The notes under the pieces: generated by a model
Told to the model about the DNA's origin: nothing
The model's database searches: none
What the model saw: only the letters and a program-made list of their open reading frames with translations
Shown here: positions 18,170 to 27,807 of the stretch, one piece after another
Position numbering within the stretch: position 1 is the stretch's first letter
How the letters are laid out: the number at the start of each line of letters is the position of its first letter
NCBI GenBank assembly: GCA_001516125.1
Contig: LOEX01000127.1
Coordinates: forward strand, 1 to 64,000
DNA length: 64,000 nucleotides
DNA from: Sphingomonadales bacterium BRH_c42
GTDB lineage: Bacteria; Pseudomonadota; Alphaproteobacteria; Sphingomonadales; Sphingomonadaceae
Direction of reading: 5' to 3'
Position numbers and translations under genes: made by a program

Positions 18170-19296
18170 CACACCCGCATCGGCATCAGCACATAGAGCG
18201 CCGGGCTCTTCTCGTTCTGCCGGATCAGTGTGGGCGCGCCGGCATCGGCCAGGTGCAGCTCCACCGTGTCACCATCGATCTGCGCGAGAATATCCTTGAG
18301 GTAATTGGCGTTGAACCCGATCTCGAATGGATCTGACGCGTAGTCGGCGGCGATTTCCTCGGCTGCGGTGCCGTTGTCGGGGCTGGTGACCGACAGCGTC
18401 ACCTTGTCCGGTTCTAGCCCCATCTTGACCGCGCGGGTCTTCTCGGTGGCGATGGTGGCCACGCGGTCCACGCCTTCGAAAAAGCTCTTGGGATCGAGCT
18501 TGAGCAGCTTGTCGTTGCCGGTGGGAATGACGCGGCTGTAATCAGGAAAAGTGCCGTCGATCAGCTTGCTGGTCAGCACCACCCCGCCCTCGCCGCCCAG
18601 CGTGAAGCGGATCTTGCTGGCCGAAAGATCGACCTCGACATTACCGTCAAGCGCCTCTTCGAGCAGCTTTCGCAGTTCGGCCACCGCCTTGCGCGGCACG
18701 ATTACGTCGGGCATTCCTTCGGCGCCTTCGGGCCGGGGCAGCGTAAACCGCGCCAGCCGGTGCCCATCGGTCGCCGCCGCCTTCAGCACCGGCGCCTCGT
18801 CATCGGTGACGTGGAGGAAGATGCCGTTGAGGTAGTAGCGCGTTTCCTCGGTCGAGATGGCAAATCTCGTGCGGTCAATCATTTCGGCCAGCGTGCGTGC
18901 GGGAATTTCGAAGCTGGTCGGCAGTTCGCCTTCGACGATCACCGGGAAATCGTCACGCGGCAACGTGGGCAGCTTGAAGCGGCTGCGCCCGGCCTTGACC
19001 TCCATGCGGTTGTCCGCGGTCTCGAGGCTGACCTGGCTACCTTCGGGAAGCTTGCGCGCGATGTCGAACAGCAGATGCGCGGAAACCGTGATCGCCCCGG
19101 TCGTCTCGACCGATGCGGCAGCCATGTTCTCGACCACCTGCAGATCGAGGTCGGTCGCCATTACCTTCAGCCTGCCGCCATCGCCCGCCTCGATCAGGAC
19201 GTTGGACAGGATCGGAATGGTGTTGCGCCGCTCCACTACCGACTGGACGTGAGACAAACAGCGCAGCAAGGTAGCGCGTTCGATTGTAGCTTTCAT
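18169..19296 (-). CDS. dnaN: DNA polymerase III subunit beta (sliding clamp)
   Basis: MKATIERATLLRCLSHVQSVVERRNTIPILSNVLIEAGDG...TLIRQNEKSPALYVLMPMRV. Confidence 0.98.
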   Translation of the reverse strand: MKATIERATLLRCLSHVQSVVERRNTIPILSNVLIEAGDGGRLKVMATDLDLQVVENMAAASVETTGAITVSAHLLFDIARKLPEGSQVSLETADNRMEVKAGRSRFKLPTLPRDDFPVIVEGELPTSFEIPARTLAEMIDRTRFAISTEETRYYLNGIFLHVTDDEAPVLKAAATDGHRLARFTLPRPEGAEGMPDVIVPRKAVAELRKLLEEALDGNVEVDLSASKIRFTLGGEGGVVLTSKLIDGTFPDYSRVIPTGNDKLLKLDPKSFFEGVDRVATIATEKTRAVKMGLEPDKVTLSVTSPDNGTAAEEIAADYASDPFEIGFNANYLKDILAQIDGDTVELHLADAGAPTLIRQNEKSPALYVLMPMRV

Positions 19297-19468
19297 GCTC
19301 TCTTACTCGGTCCTTCTTGCGCGCCGCGAGCAGCCCGGAACGGAATCGCCCACAAAACGCCGGAAACTGGGCCCCAAACCTTAGCGCGCGGGGCAAATGC
19401 GGCAAGTTTGCTGTCACCTGCGCCCCGATTCCTTGGGGATAAACACCCTGAATCGCGCCCTCGCCTAC

Positions 19469-20218
19469 CTACAGCATCGCCATCCCGCCATTCACATGCA
19501 GCGTCGCGCCGGTGACATAGCCTGCCTCGCGGCTCGAAAGATAGGCCACGGCGGCACCGATATCGCTGCCTTCGCCCATCCGTCCGGCCGGAATGCGGGC
19601 GTTGAGCGCATCCTTCTGCGCATCGGGAAGTTGATCGGTCATCGCGGTGCGGATGAAGCCGGGTGCCACGCAATTGACGGTGATACCCCTGCTCGCCAGC
19701 TCCTGCGCCAGGCTCTTGGACATGCCGACAATGCCAGCCTTGGCCGCAGCATAGTTGATCTGCCCCGGGTTGCCCGTCGCCCCGACAACGCTGGTGATCG
19801 AGATGATCCGGCCAAAGCGCGCCTTCATCATCGGCCGCGCCGCCGCGCGCATCAGGCGGAAGCAGGATTCGAGGTTGATGCGGATGACCTCATCCCATTC
19901 CTCGTCCTTCATCCGCATGGCGAGGTTGTCGCGCGTGATGCCGGCATTGTTGACCAGAATATCGATCCCGCCCAGCGTATCCACGGTGGCCGGGATCAGC
20001 TCCTCGACCTGCACCGGATCTGCAAGGTTGCAGGTAATCTCGACATGGTCGCCGCCCACTTCCTCGTTGAGCTGCTCGCGGAACACGCGCAGTTTCTCGC
20101 CGTTCGAGCCTGACAGCGCGATCCGCGCGCCCTGCTGCGCCAGCGCATAGGCGATGGCCGAGCCGATCCCGCCGCTTGCTCCCGTAACGAGCGCGTTCAT
20201 GCCCTTGAGTGAAAACAT
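19469..20218 (-). CDS. fabG: 3-oxoacyl-ACP reductase
   Basis: MFSLKGMNALVTGASGGIGSAIAYALAQQGARIALSG...INYAAAKAGIVGMSKSLAQELASRGITVNCVAPGFI. ATG 20218 preferred (SD GGAG with better spacing) over ATG 20224. Confidence 0.96.
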   Translation of the reverse strand: MFSLKGMNALVTGASGGIGSAIAYALAQQGARIALSGSNGEKLRVFREQLNEEVGGDHVEITCNLADPVQVEELIPATVDTLGGIDILVNNAGITRDNLAMRMKDEEWDEVIRINLESCFRLMRAAARPMMKARFGRIISITSVVGATGNPGQINYAAAKAGIVGMSKSLAQELASRGITVNCVAPGFIRTAMTDQLPDAQKDALNARIPAGRMGEGSDIGAAVAYLSSREAGYVTGATLHVNGGMAML

Positions 20219-20220
20219 CG

Positions 20221-20658
20221 TCATTCTCCAAGATCCTGATTCACGCGGAGACGCGGAGACGCGGAGGTCGCCATCGGCTGCCGGTAATCATTGACGACAC
20301 GCCGGATGCCCTCTTTCATTGTAGCACCGGCAAAATTGAGGAGCAGCCCCACCGGCAATCTGGTTAGCCGGAGATAGGTAAGGAGTTGCTTTGCGTGAAC
20401 CTTCATCAGTTGTTCGACCGATTTTATTTCCAGCACCAGACAGCCATTGACCATCAAGTCAACCCGAAAGGCGGCGCTATAATTTCGACCTTGATATTCA
20501 ATATCGACCGGCAGCTGCCGGTCGATCAAAAATCCCCGTCGTTGCAGCTCGCCCGCCAAGACCAGCTCATAGACGCTTTCCAACAGACCGGGTCCAAGAT
20601 CACGGTGAATGCCGATGCAGGCATCGACCACTTCCCCTGAGACTTCATCAACTTCCAA
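20221..20658 (-). CDS. GxxExxY family protein
   Basis: EVSGEVVDACIGIHRDLGPGLLESVYELVLAGELQRRGFLIDRQLPVDIEYQGRNYSAAFRVDLMVNGCLVLEIKSV..LLTYLRLTRLPVGLLLNF; TTG start. Confidence 0.92.
   Translation of the reverse strand: MEVDEVSGEVVDACIGIHRDLGPGLLESVYELVLAGELQRRGFLIDRQLPVDIEYQGRNYSAAFRVDLMVNGCLVLEIKSVEQLMKVHAKQLLTYLRLTRLPVGLLLNFAGATMKEGIRRVVNDYRQPMATSASPRLRVNQDLGE
20238..20267 (+). repeat. 30-bp inverted repeat, left copy
   Basis: GATTCACGCGGAGACGCGGAGACGCGGAGG; internal CGCGGAGA-type octamer x3. Confidence 0.93.
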
Positions 20659-20663
20659 TTACC

Positions 20664-20693
20664 CCTCCGCGTCTCCGCGTCTCCGCGTGAATC
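20664..20693 (-). repeat. 30-bp inverted repeat, right copy
   Basis: CCTCCGCGTCTCCGCGTCTCCGCGTGAATC = exact reverse complement of left copy. Confidence 0.93.
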
Positions 20694-20694
20694 T

Positions 20695-21630
20695 TCACAA
20701 CCCGGCCACGAAACTCTCGATATCTTCCATCGTTACAAGGCTGGCAACTTCCGCCTCCTTGTCGATCCGCCCGATCATCGGCCCCAGCACCTTGCCGCCC
20801 AGTTCGACGAACTGTTCGATGCCGTCCGCGCGCATGGCCAGCACGCTTTCGCGCCAGCGAACGCGGCCCGTGACCTGTTCGACCAGCAACTGCCGCTCTT
20901 CGGCAGGATCGGTGACGCTGGCCGCGGTGACATTGGCATAGAGCGGCAAGGCAAGCGGCCCGGGCACGGTTTCGGCCAGCGCCTCGGCCATGCGCTCTGC
21001 CGCGGGCTGCATTATCGAACAATGGAACGGTGCGGAAACGGGCAGCAGCACGCCGCGCTTGATCTCGAAATCCTTCACCATTGCCACCGCCCGCTCGATC
21101 GCCTCGCGGTGGCCAGAGATCACCACCTGCGTCGGGTCGTTATCGTTGGCGACTTCGCAAACCTGGCCTTGGGCCGCAGCAGCGGCGAGCGCCCCGGCGC
21201 GCTCTATATCCGCGCCCAGCAGCGCCGCCATCGCACCAACCCCGACCGGGACGGCGGCCTGCATCGCCTGCCCGCGCAGCTTGAGCAACCGCGCGGTATC
21301 CGCCAGCGAAAACGCCCCCACCGCGCACAAGGCGGTATATTCGCCCAGCGAGTGTCCCGCGACACAAGCCCCCTCGTCAGCCAGCCCTACGCCGAAATCC
21401 TTTTCGAGCACACGCAGCACGGCGATGGCATTGGCCATGATCGCGGGCTGGGCATTCTCGGTCAGCGTCAGCTGGTCTTCCGGCCCATCGCGCATGATCG
21501 CGAACAGCCCTTGCGACAATGCCTCATCAACTTCCTGGAACACCTCGCGCGCGGCCTGGCTGGCCGCCGCCAGATCGGCCCCCATGCCCAGCTTCTGGCT
21601 GCCCTGCCCGGGAAAAACGAATGCTCTCAT
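20695..21630 (-). CDS. fabD: Malonyl-CoA:ACP transacylase
   Basis: MRAFVFPGQGSQKLGMGADLAAAS...VAGHSLGEYTALCAVGAFSLADTARLLKLRG. Confidence 0.97.
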   Translation of the reverse strand: MRAFVFPGQGSQKLGMGADLAAASQAAREVFQEVDEALSQGLFAIMRDGPEDQLTLTENAQPAIMANAIAVLRVLEKDFGVGLADEGACVAGHSLGEYTALCAVGAFSLADTARLLKLRGQAMQAAVPVGVGAMAALLGADIERAGALAAAAAQGQVCEVANDNDPTQVVISGHREAIERAVAMVKDFEIKRGVLLPVSAPFHCSIMQPAAERMAEALAETVPGPLALPLYANVTAASVTDPAEERQLLVEQVTGRVRWRESVLAMRADGIEQFVELGGKVLGPMIGRIDKEAEVASLVTMEDIESFVAGL

Positions 21631-21656
21631 CACTGCCTCCTGATCTGGCAGCGCGG

Positions 21657-22487
21657 CTAACCAGCCTTGGCCGGGCTGGCAAGGCCAAAGGGCACGATCC
21701 GGTTTTCGGGCGTATGGCCGATCAGGGCGCGGCCAAGATAGGGAATGCCCGCCCGGGCGCACCAGAACCTGGCGATATCTTCTGCCCCTTGCCCGAATTC
21801 GCGATCGTTCTCGGGAACATCGGTGATCGCCCCTAGTCTGAGGCCTGCGAGCCGCGGCAGCGTGGCAGCGATGTGAAAGAACAGCCGGTCTATCGAATAG
21901 AGATGTTCGCTCACCTCCTCCACCATCACGACATGGCCGGTAAGATCGGGCAACAGCGGGGTGTTAGTGAGCATGGCCAGCGTGATGAGATTGAAGGCCA
22001 CCGCAGGCGTATGCCCGTTGAGGCTGGGTTCAAGCCCGCTGCCGTCCCCTGCGAACCAGCGCAGTACGCGGCGCACAGCCTCACGCCCCGTATCCGAACG
22101 CGCGCTGATCGGCATCGATCCATGCACCGGCTGGCCGATGCCGTGGCGATAGAGCCCGCCAAGCAGATAGCCCATGTCGGAAAAGCCGACATAGGTCTTG
22201 GCCCGCGCCGCCTTGTTCATCCGCACGATCGCTGCCTCTGCTATGCGATTGGAGCCATAGCCGCCGCGCGCGAACCACACGGCATCGAATGCGGGATCGT
22301 TGGCGCAATCGAGCAGTGCTTCGAGCCGCTCAAGATCGCTCCCGGCAAAATGTCCGACGCTGAGGAAGCTCTGATCGTGGAAATGCACCGAATGCTGGGG
22401 GAATTCCGCCGCGATCAGCTCCTCAAGCGCCGCCGCATGATCGCGGGTAATCGGCGTGGCGGGCGCGCAGACGGCAATCCTGGTCAT
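21657..22487 (-). CDS. ldcA: LD-carboxypeptidase (muramoyltetrapeptide carboxypeptidase)
   Basis: MTRIAVCAPATPITRDHAAALEEL...VWFARGGYGSNRIAE...KTYVGFSDMGYLLGGLYRHG; peptidase S66 style. Confidence 0.88.
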   Translation of the reverse strand: MTRIAVCAPATPITRDHAAALEELIAAEFPQHSVHFHDQSFLSVGHFAGSDLERLEALLDCANDPAFDAVWFARGGYGSNRIAEAAIVRMNKAARAKTYVGFSDMGYLLGGLYRHGIGQPVHGSMPISARSDTGREAVRRVLRWFAGDGSGLEPSLNGHTPAVAFNLITLAMLTNTPLLPDLTGHVVMVEEVSEHLYSIDRLFFHIAATLPRLAGLRLGAITDVPENDREFGQGAEDIARFWCARAGIPYLGRALIGHTPENRIVPFGLASPAKAG

Positions 22488-22541
22488 AAAAGCCTGATAG
22501 CCTTCTTGTGTTGACCCGCACAACTCAATACCGCTTCGCTC

Positions 22542-23966
22542 ATGCCCGAATTGCCTTCATACGATGAACTGCTGGCCCGCCCATTCTTCTTCTGCGGGAT
22601 TGGCGGATCGGGCATGTGGCCGTTGGCGCAAATCCTCAAAGGTCGCGGGGCGCAGGTCGCGGGGTCCGATCGCAGCCGCGACCAAGGTCGCACGCCCGAA
22701 AAATTCGCCGATATGGAGCGGCAGGGGTTTGCGCTTTTCCCGCAGGACGGCAGCGGGATCACCTCATCCCGGCAGATCCTCGTGGCATCGGCGGCAATCG
22801 AAGACACCGTGCCCGAGATCCGGCGCGCCGCCGAACTCGGCTGCCTGCGGCTGACGCGGGCAGAACTCAATTCGATCCTGTTCAACACCAGCGGGGCGGG
22901 GATTGGGGTTGCCGGGACCAGCGGCAAATCCACCGTCACCGCCATGCTGGGGTGGATCATGCATGTTGCCGGACGCGAGCCGACAATCATGAACGGCGCG
23001 GTGATGAAGAATTTCGTCACCCCCGATAACCCCCATGCCAGCGCGCTGGTGGGTTCGCGCAGCATCTATGTGAGCGAGGTCGATGAAAGCGATGGCTCGA
23101 TCGCGCTCTATCGCCCCGCCGTTGGCGTGCTGCTCAACGTCAGTCTCGATCATAAGGGGATGGACGAACTGCGCGAACTGTTCGGCGCTTTCCTCGGGCG
23201 CAGCCGGATCGCGGCGATCAATGCCGACGACGGAGAGGCGCTGGCGCTGCTGCCGCGCGCAAACGAAGTCCTGACTTTCGGCATCGATCAGGAAAAGGCG
23301 CAGATCGGGATCGTGCCCGGCAGCATAGCCGATGGGCCGACAAGGCAGGCGGCGCTGGTGGCTGACCGGCATGACGCAGCTCAGTATCCGCTGACGCTGA
23401 ACATGCCCGGCAGGCACAATCTTTCGAACGCGCTCGCGGCGATTGCCGGGGCGGCCTGCGCGGGTGTGCCGGTGAAGCTGGCGGTCGAGGCGCTGGCGAA
23501 CTTTGCGGGCCTCGCGCGCCGGTTCGACGTGATCGGCACCAGCGCCAGCGGGATCACGGTGATCGACGATTTCGGCCACAATCCGGAAAAATGCGCCGCC
23601 ACGCTGCGCACATTAAAGGCCTCGCGCGGGCGCGTGATCGCCTTCTTCCAGCCGCACGGCTACGGCCCGCTGCGCCAGATGGGCCGCGAACTGGCGCAGA
23701 CCTTCGCGCGCGAGCTGGGGCCGGATGACATCACGATCATGTGCGACCCGGTCTATTTCGGCGGTACGGTTGACCGCAGCGAGGGGAGCGAGCGGATCGT
23801 GGCACTGATCAATGCGGCGGGCGGGCGCGCCGAACACATTGCCGCGCGCGAGGATTGCGGACGGCGCATTACTGATCTGGCGCAGGCTGGCGATCGGATC
23901 GTGGTGATGGGCGCGCGCGACGATACGCTCACCGAATTTGCAAGGTCGCTGCTTCTTCGGGTCTAG
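22542..23966 (+). CDS. mpl: Mur ligase family protein, UDP-MurNAc tripeptide ligase (Mpl)-like
   Basis: FFFCGIGGSGMWPLAQILKGRGAQVAGSDRSRDQ...GVAGTSGKSTVTAMLGWIMHVAG...VIDDFGHNPEKCAATLRTLK; divergent from ldcA. Confidence 0.82.
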   Translation: MPELPSYDELLARPFFFCGIGGSGMWPLAQILKGRGAQVAGSDRSRDQGRTPEKFADMERQGFALFPQDGSGITSSRQILVASAAIEDTVPEIRRAAELGCLRLTRAELNSILFNTSGAGIGVAGTSGKSTVTAMLGWIMHVAGREPTIMNGAVMKNFVTPDNPHASALVGSRSIYVSEVDESDGSIALYRPAVGVLLNVSLDHKGMDELRELFGAFLGRSRIAAINADDGEALALLPRANEVLTFGIDQEKAQIGIVPGSIADGPTRQAALVADRHDAAQYPLTLNMPGRHNLSNALAAIAGAACAGVPVKLAVEALANFAGLARRFDVIGTSASGITVIDDFGHNPEKCAATLRTLKASRGRVIAFFQPHGYGPLRQMGRELAQTFARELGPDDITIMCDPVYFGGTVDRSEGSERIVALINAAGGRAEHIAAREDCGRRITDLAQAGDRIVVMGARDDTLTEFARSLLLRV

Positions 23967-24032
23967 GGTCAGGACCCATTAACCGCATGAGCCGTGGTGG
24001 CTCGTTTGCGGGATGAAGCGCAAGGAAGGCGC

Positions 24033-24067
24033 CAAAAAAGAAAGGGGCCGTCCCGCAAGACGGCCCC
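24033..24067 (-). terminator. Rho-independent terminator for the APC permease gene
   Basis: Minus strand GGGGCCGTC-TTGCGG-GACGGCCCC followed by TTTCTTTTTT. Confidence 0.85.
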
Positions 24068-24092
24068 GCTTCTCTCGCAGGAATGTAAAGGA

Positions 24093-25670
24093 TCAGTCCC
24101 TCGGGGGGTGGATCGGGATCATCGTCTCCTCGCCTGCAACATCGTCCACCACTTCAATAATCCCCCGGCCCAGATGGCTGCGGCTGCGCGAATAGAGGAA
24201 GTAGACGAACAGCCCGAGCACGCCCCAGCCGGGCAAGAACAGCATCGCAGCACTTGGCAGGTTGAAGAACAACAGGACGCAACCGATCACCGTCAAGGGC
24301 CCCACCAGCCACACGAACGGCACCCGGAAGTGCCGGTGGCGCGAAGGATCCCTCATCCGCAAAATCATCACCGCGATCGCCACCATCAGGAAGGCATAGA
24401 GCGTCCCGGCATTCGAAATGTCTGCCAGCTGCCCGACCGGGAAAAACGCAGCCGCGACCGCGACGGCAATACCGGTCATGATGGTCACCACATGCGGCGT
24501 CCTGAACCGCGGATGCACGGTGCTGAGCAGCTCAGGCAGCAACCCGTCACGGCTCATCACGAAGAAAATGCGGGTTTGGCCGAAGATCAGAACCAGGATG
24601 ACCGAAGGCAAGGCCAGGAAAGCCGCGATACCGAGCACGTTGCCGATGCCGGAGAACCCGATCACCCGCAGCACATGCGCCAGCGCCTCGTTCGAGCAAA
24701 CCAGCGCATCGGCGTGTTCGGGCATGGCGCACTGGCGCGCCAGTTCGGCCGAGCCCGCCTCGAGCGGGAAGCCAGCGGCATCCATGATCGGCTGACCGCC
24801 CAGCGTGCCGATCGCACCGGCCGCGACGAGGATATAGAACACCGTGCAGAACAGCAGCGAGCCGACCAGGCCGATGGGGACATTGCGCTGCGGATCCTTG
24901 GTTTCCTCAGCCGCGGTCGATACCGCGTCAAACCCGACATAGGCGAAGAACATGGTCGCCGCCGCGCCAACCGCACCCACGCCGGTTCCCCAGCCCCCGA
25001 ACAGGCCGGCAGGCAGGAACGGATTGAACTTGTCGGTGTCAAAATCAGAACTGGAAAGGGTCAAGGCCACGAAGGCGGTCAGCGCGGTCACCTTGATCGC
25101 CACCAGCACGGCATTGACCTTGGCGCTTTCGCTGGTCCCGATGACGAGCAGCGCGGTCACCAGCAGTGCAATCAAAAACGCCGGAAGATTGATGAAGCCG
25201 CCTTCCACCCCGCCCATGGCAAGCGGGCCACCGCTCAACCAGGCCGGTAAGTGAATTCCCAGGAATTCATTGAGGATCGTGCCGGTGAAATATCCCGACC
25301 AGCCGACCGAAACCGCACTGGCCGCGATGGCATATTCCATGATCAGCGCCCAACCCACGGTCCAGGCAAAGAACTCGCCCATGGTGGCATAGCTGTAGGT
25401 GTAGGCACTGCCCGCCACCGGGATCATCGCGGCAATTTCGGCATAACAAAGCGCCGCCACGATGCAGACAAAGCCGGCAATCGCAAACGCCACCATCAGC
25501 CCGGGGCCGGCCTTCTGCGCACCGACCGCAGTCAGCACGAATATCCCGGTACCGATCACTGCGCCAATGCCCATCAGGGTCAGCTGAAACCAGCCCAAAG
25601 TTCGATGCAGAGACTTCTTTTCCGCTGTCGCAATGATCGCGTCCAGCGGCTTGACCCTATCCAAGAACAT
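24093..25670 (-). CDS. APC family amino acid permease
   Basis: SLHRTLGWFQLTLMGIGAVIGTGIFVLTAVGAQKAGPGLMVAFAIAGFVCIVAALCYAEIAAMIPVAGSAYTYSYATMGE. Confidence 0.95.
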   Translation of the reverse strand: MFLDRVKPLDAIIATAEKKSLHRTLGWFQLTLMGIGAVIGTGIFVLTAVGAQKAGPGLMVAFAIAGFVCIVAALCYAEIAAMIPVAGSAYTYSYATMGEFFAWTVGWALIMEYAIAASAVSVGWSGYFTGTILNEFLGIHLPAWLSGGPLAMGGVEGGFINLPAFLIALLVTALLVIGTSESAKVNAVLVAIKVTALTAFVALTLSSSDFDTDKFNPFLPAGLFGGWGTGVGAVGAAATMFFAYVGFDAVSTAAEETKDPQRNVPIGLVGSLLFCTVFYILVAAGAIGTLGGQPIMDAAGFPLEAGSAELARQCAMPEHADALVCSNEALAHVLRVIGFSGIGNVLGIAAFLALPSVILVLIFGQTRIFFVMSRDGLLPELLSTVHPRFRTPHVVTIMTGIAVAVAAAFFPVGQLADISNAGTLYAFLMVAIAVMILRMRDPSRHRHFRVPFVWLVGPLTVIGCVLLFFNLPSAAMLFLPGWGVLGLFVYFLYSRSRSHLGRGIIEVVDDVAGEETMIPIHPPRD

Positions 25671-25828
25671 GCATGTTTCCTTCCCAATCGCAGGGCCTAG
25701 TCACAGGCTTGCGGTGCCATTTCCGGCAACCCCCGCGCAATGGAGCCGGAAGCTAGCAAGGCCCGCGTCCTTTACAAGTCACAATCTACAGGCTTTCCCC
25801 CGCCGTCCGCCGCGTCTAATAGCCAGGC

Positions 25829-26701
25829 ATGTCCACGACATTCAAACTCGACACATCGACCAGCCGGGCCAACCCGACGCCGCAGCCGATGCGGCGGCTC
25901 ACCGTGCCTAATATCCGCGAGCGCAAGAGCGACGGCGTGACGCGCGAACCGCTGGTCATGCTGACGGCTTATACCGCCCGGCAGGCGCAGCTGCTCGATG
26001 CCCATTGCGACATATTGCTGGTGGGGGATTCGCTCGCGCAGGTCATCTACGGCCTGCCCACAACCGTGCCGGTCACGCTGGAGATGATGGCCAATCACGC
26101 CGCCGCCGTAGTGCGTGGTTCGTATCATTCGGTCGTGGTGGTCGATATGCCCTTCGGCACTTATGAAGCCTCGCCCCAGCAAGCCTTCGAAAGCGCTGCC
26201 TACCTGCTCAAGATCAGTGGAGCGGCGGCGGTGAAGCTGGAGGGCGGAGCGGCCATGGCCGAGACCGTGGCGTTCCTCAGCGAACGCGGTGTGCCGGTGA
26301 TGGGCCATGTCGGGCTGACCCCGCAGGCGGTGAACATCCTGGGCGGTTATGCCGCGCGCGGACGCAGCGATGTGGAGGCAGAAAAAATCGTCAGCGATGC
26401 CATGGCGCTGGACGTGGCCGGGGCCTTCGCGATTGTGATTGAGGGAGTGGTCGAACCGATCGCGATCGAGGCGACCAGGGTTGTCAGTTGCCCAACGATC
26501 GGCATCGGCGCCTCCGCCCAATGCGACGGGCAGGTGCTGGTTACCGAAGACATGCTGGGAATGTTCGAGCGGGTGCCCCGCTTCGTCAAGCGCTATGAGG
26601 ATATCGCGGCGATTATCGGCAAGGCCGCTGCCGCCTATGCCGAAGATGTGCGCGGCCGAAAGTTTCCCGGCACCGACCAGACCTATCAGCCCAAAGACTG
26701 A
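25829..26701 (+). CDS. panB: 3-methyl-2-oxobutanoate hydroxymethyltransferase
   Basis: [44 protein letters not shown]...[20 protein letters not shown]. Confidence 0.96.
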   Translation: MSTTFKLDTSTSRANPTPQPMRRLTVPNIRERKSDGVTREPLVMLTAYTARQAQLLDAHCDILLVGDSLAQVIYGLPTTVPVTLEMMANHAAAVVRGSYHSVVVVDMPFGTYEASPQQAFESAAYLLKISGAAAVKLEGGAAMAETVAFLSERGVPVMGHVGLTPQAVNILGGYAARGRSDVEAEKIVSDAMALDVAGAFAIVIEGVVEPIAIEATRVVSCPTIGIGASAQCDGQVLVTEDMLGMFERVPRFVKRYEDIAAIIGKAAAAYAEDVRGRKFPGTDQTYQPKD

Positions 26702-26709
26702 CCACAACC

Positions 26710-27807
26710 ATGCAGACTTTTACCCGTTTCTACGGCTTTTCGTTCATCTTCACGCTGGCCTGTTTTGCCCTGGGGGCGTGGTATGGCTGGTACGCCACCG
26801 GATCTCTGCTCGCCACGGCTGAAATCCTCTGGATCGTAACGATCCTGTCGGTGCTGGAAATTTCGCTCAGTTTTGACAATGCGGTGGTCAATGCTTCGGT
26901 GCTCAAGGAAATGGACGAGGTGTGGCAACGCCGGTTCCTCACCTGGGGCATTGCCTTTGCAGTGTTTGGCATGCGTATCGTGTTTCCGCTTGCCATCGTG
27001 GCAATTGCCGCGGGCCTGGGGCCGATTGAAACGGTCACGCTGTCGCTCAGTCAGCCGCAGGAGTATGAACGGATCGTCAATTCCGCGCACGTCGGCATCG
27101 CCGGTTTTGGTGGGGCGTTTCTTGCCATGGTCGGTCTCAAGTTCTTCTTCGATCAGGACAAGGCATTGCACTGGATTGGTGCGCTGGAACATTGGCTGAC
27201 CCGTTTTGCCGCGCTTCCTGCCGCCGAAATCGCGCTCCTTCTCCTGACGATGTGGGGAATTTCGACTCTTCTCGACCCTGCCGAAGCGCTGACCTTCCTG
27301 GTCGCCGGCATTCTCGGCCTTGTCACCTTCATCGCAGTCGAGGGGATCAGCACGATACTCGAGATGAAGGAGGAGGCGGCGCGCCTTCACGGCGCGGTGG
27401 TCCGCAGCGGGTTTGGCGGCTTCCTCTATCTGAACGTGCTCGATGCCAGCTTCAGCTTTGATGGGGTGATCGGCGCCTTCGCGCTCTCGAACAATATGAT
27501 CGTGATCGCCCTGGGCCTGTCGATCGGGGCAATGTTCGTGCGCTCGATGACCATCCATCTGGTGCACAAGGGCACGCTGGCGCAGTATCGCTATCTCGAA
27601 CACGGGGCCTTCTGGGCGATCATTGTTCTGGGCGCCATCATGCTGGTTTCGGCCAAGGTGCAAATTCCCGAAACGGTTACCGGGCTGATCGGCGCAATCC
27701 TGATCGGATTGTCATTCTGGTGGTCGGTGCGTCACAACCGGATCGAGGCTAGCCGGGCGATCGCGACAGATATTAAAACCGTGGATTATAAGGAAAATCA
27801 TGGTTGA
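26710..27807 (+). CDS. DUF475 / TerC-like integral membrane protein
   Basis: ILSVLEISLSFDNAVVNASVLKEMDEVWQRRFLTWGIAFAVFGMRIVFP...VLDASFSFDGVIGAFALSNNMIVIALGLSIGAMFVRSMT. Confidence 0.9.
   Translation: MQTFTRFYGFSFIFTLACFALGAWYGWYATGSLLATAEILWIVTILSVLEISLSFDNAVVNASVLKEMDEVWQRRFLTWGIAFAVFGMRIVFPLAIVAIAAGLGPIETVTLSLSQPQEYERIVNSAHVGIAGFGGAFLAMVGLKFFFDQDKALHWIGALEHWLTRFAALPAAEIALLLLTMWGISTLLDPAEALTFLVAGILGLVTFIAVEGISTILEMKEEAARLHGAVVRSGFGGFLYLNVLDASFSFDGVIGAFALSNNMIVIALGLSIGAMFVRSMTIHLVHKGTLAQYRYLEHGAFWAIIVLGAIMLVSAKVQIPETVTGLIGAILIGLSFWWSVRHNRIEASRAIATDIKTVDYKENHG
27682..27774 (+). repeat. 93-bp direct repeat copy 1 (3' end of DUF475 gene)
   Basis: Aligns with 29086-29178 with 4 mismatches by eye. 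Confidence 0.95.

Larger units (their letters stand above)
20238..20693. mobile_element. Putative GxxExxY mobile cassette bounded by 30-bp terminal inverted repeats
   Basis: GATTCACGCGGAGACGCGGAGACGCGGAGG at 20238-20267 and its exact reverse complement at 20664-20693 flank the gene between fabG and fabD. Confidence 0.65.

Noticed and set aside
20238-20693. Possible CRISPR-like or tandem repeat array because of repeated CGCGGAGA octamers
   Set aside because: Only two arms in inverted orientation with a protein gene between them; no spacers or cas genes.
24033-24067. Hairpin considered as a novel structured RNA
   Set aside because: Straightforward rho-independent terminator for the permease gene.
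23994-25250. 418-aa plus-strand ORF opposite the APC permease
   Set aside because: Antisense of a clear permease; also crosses the permease terminator.
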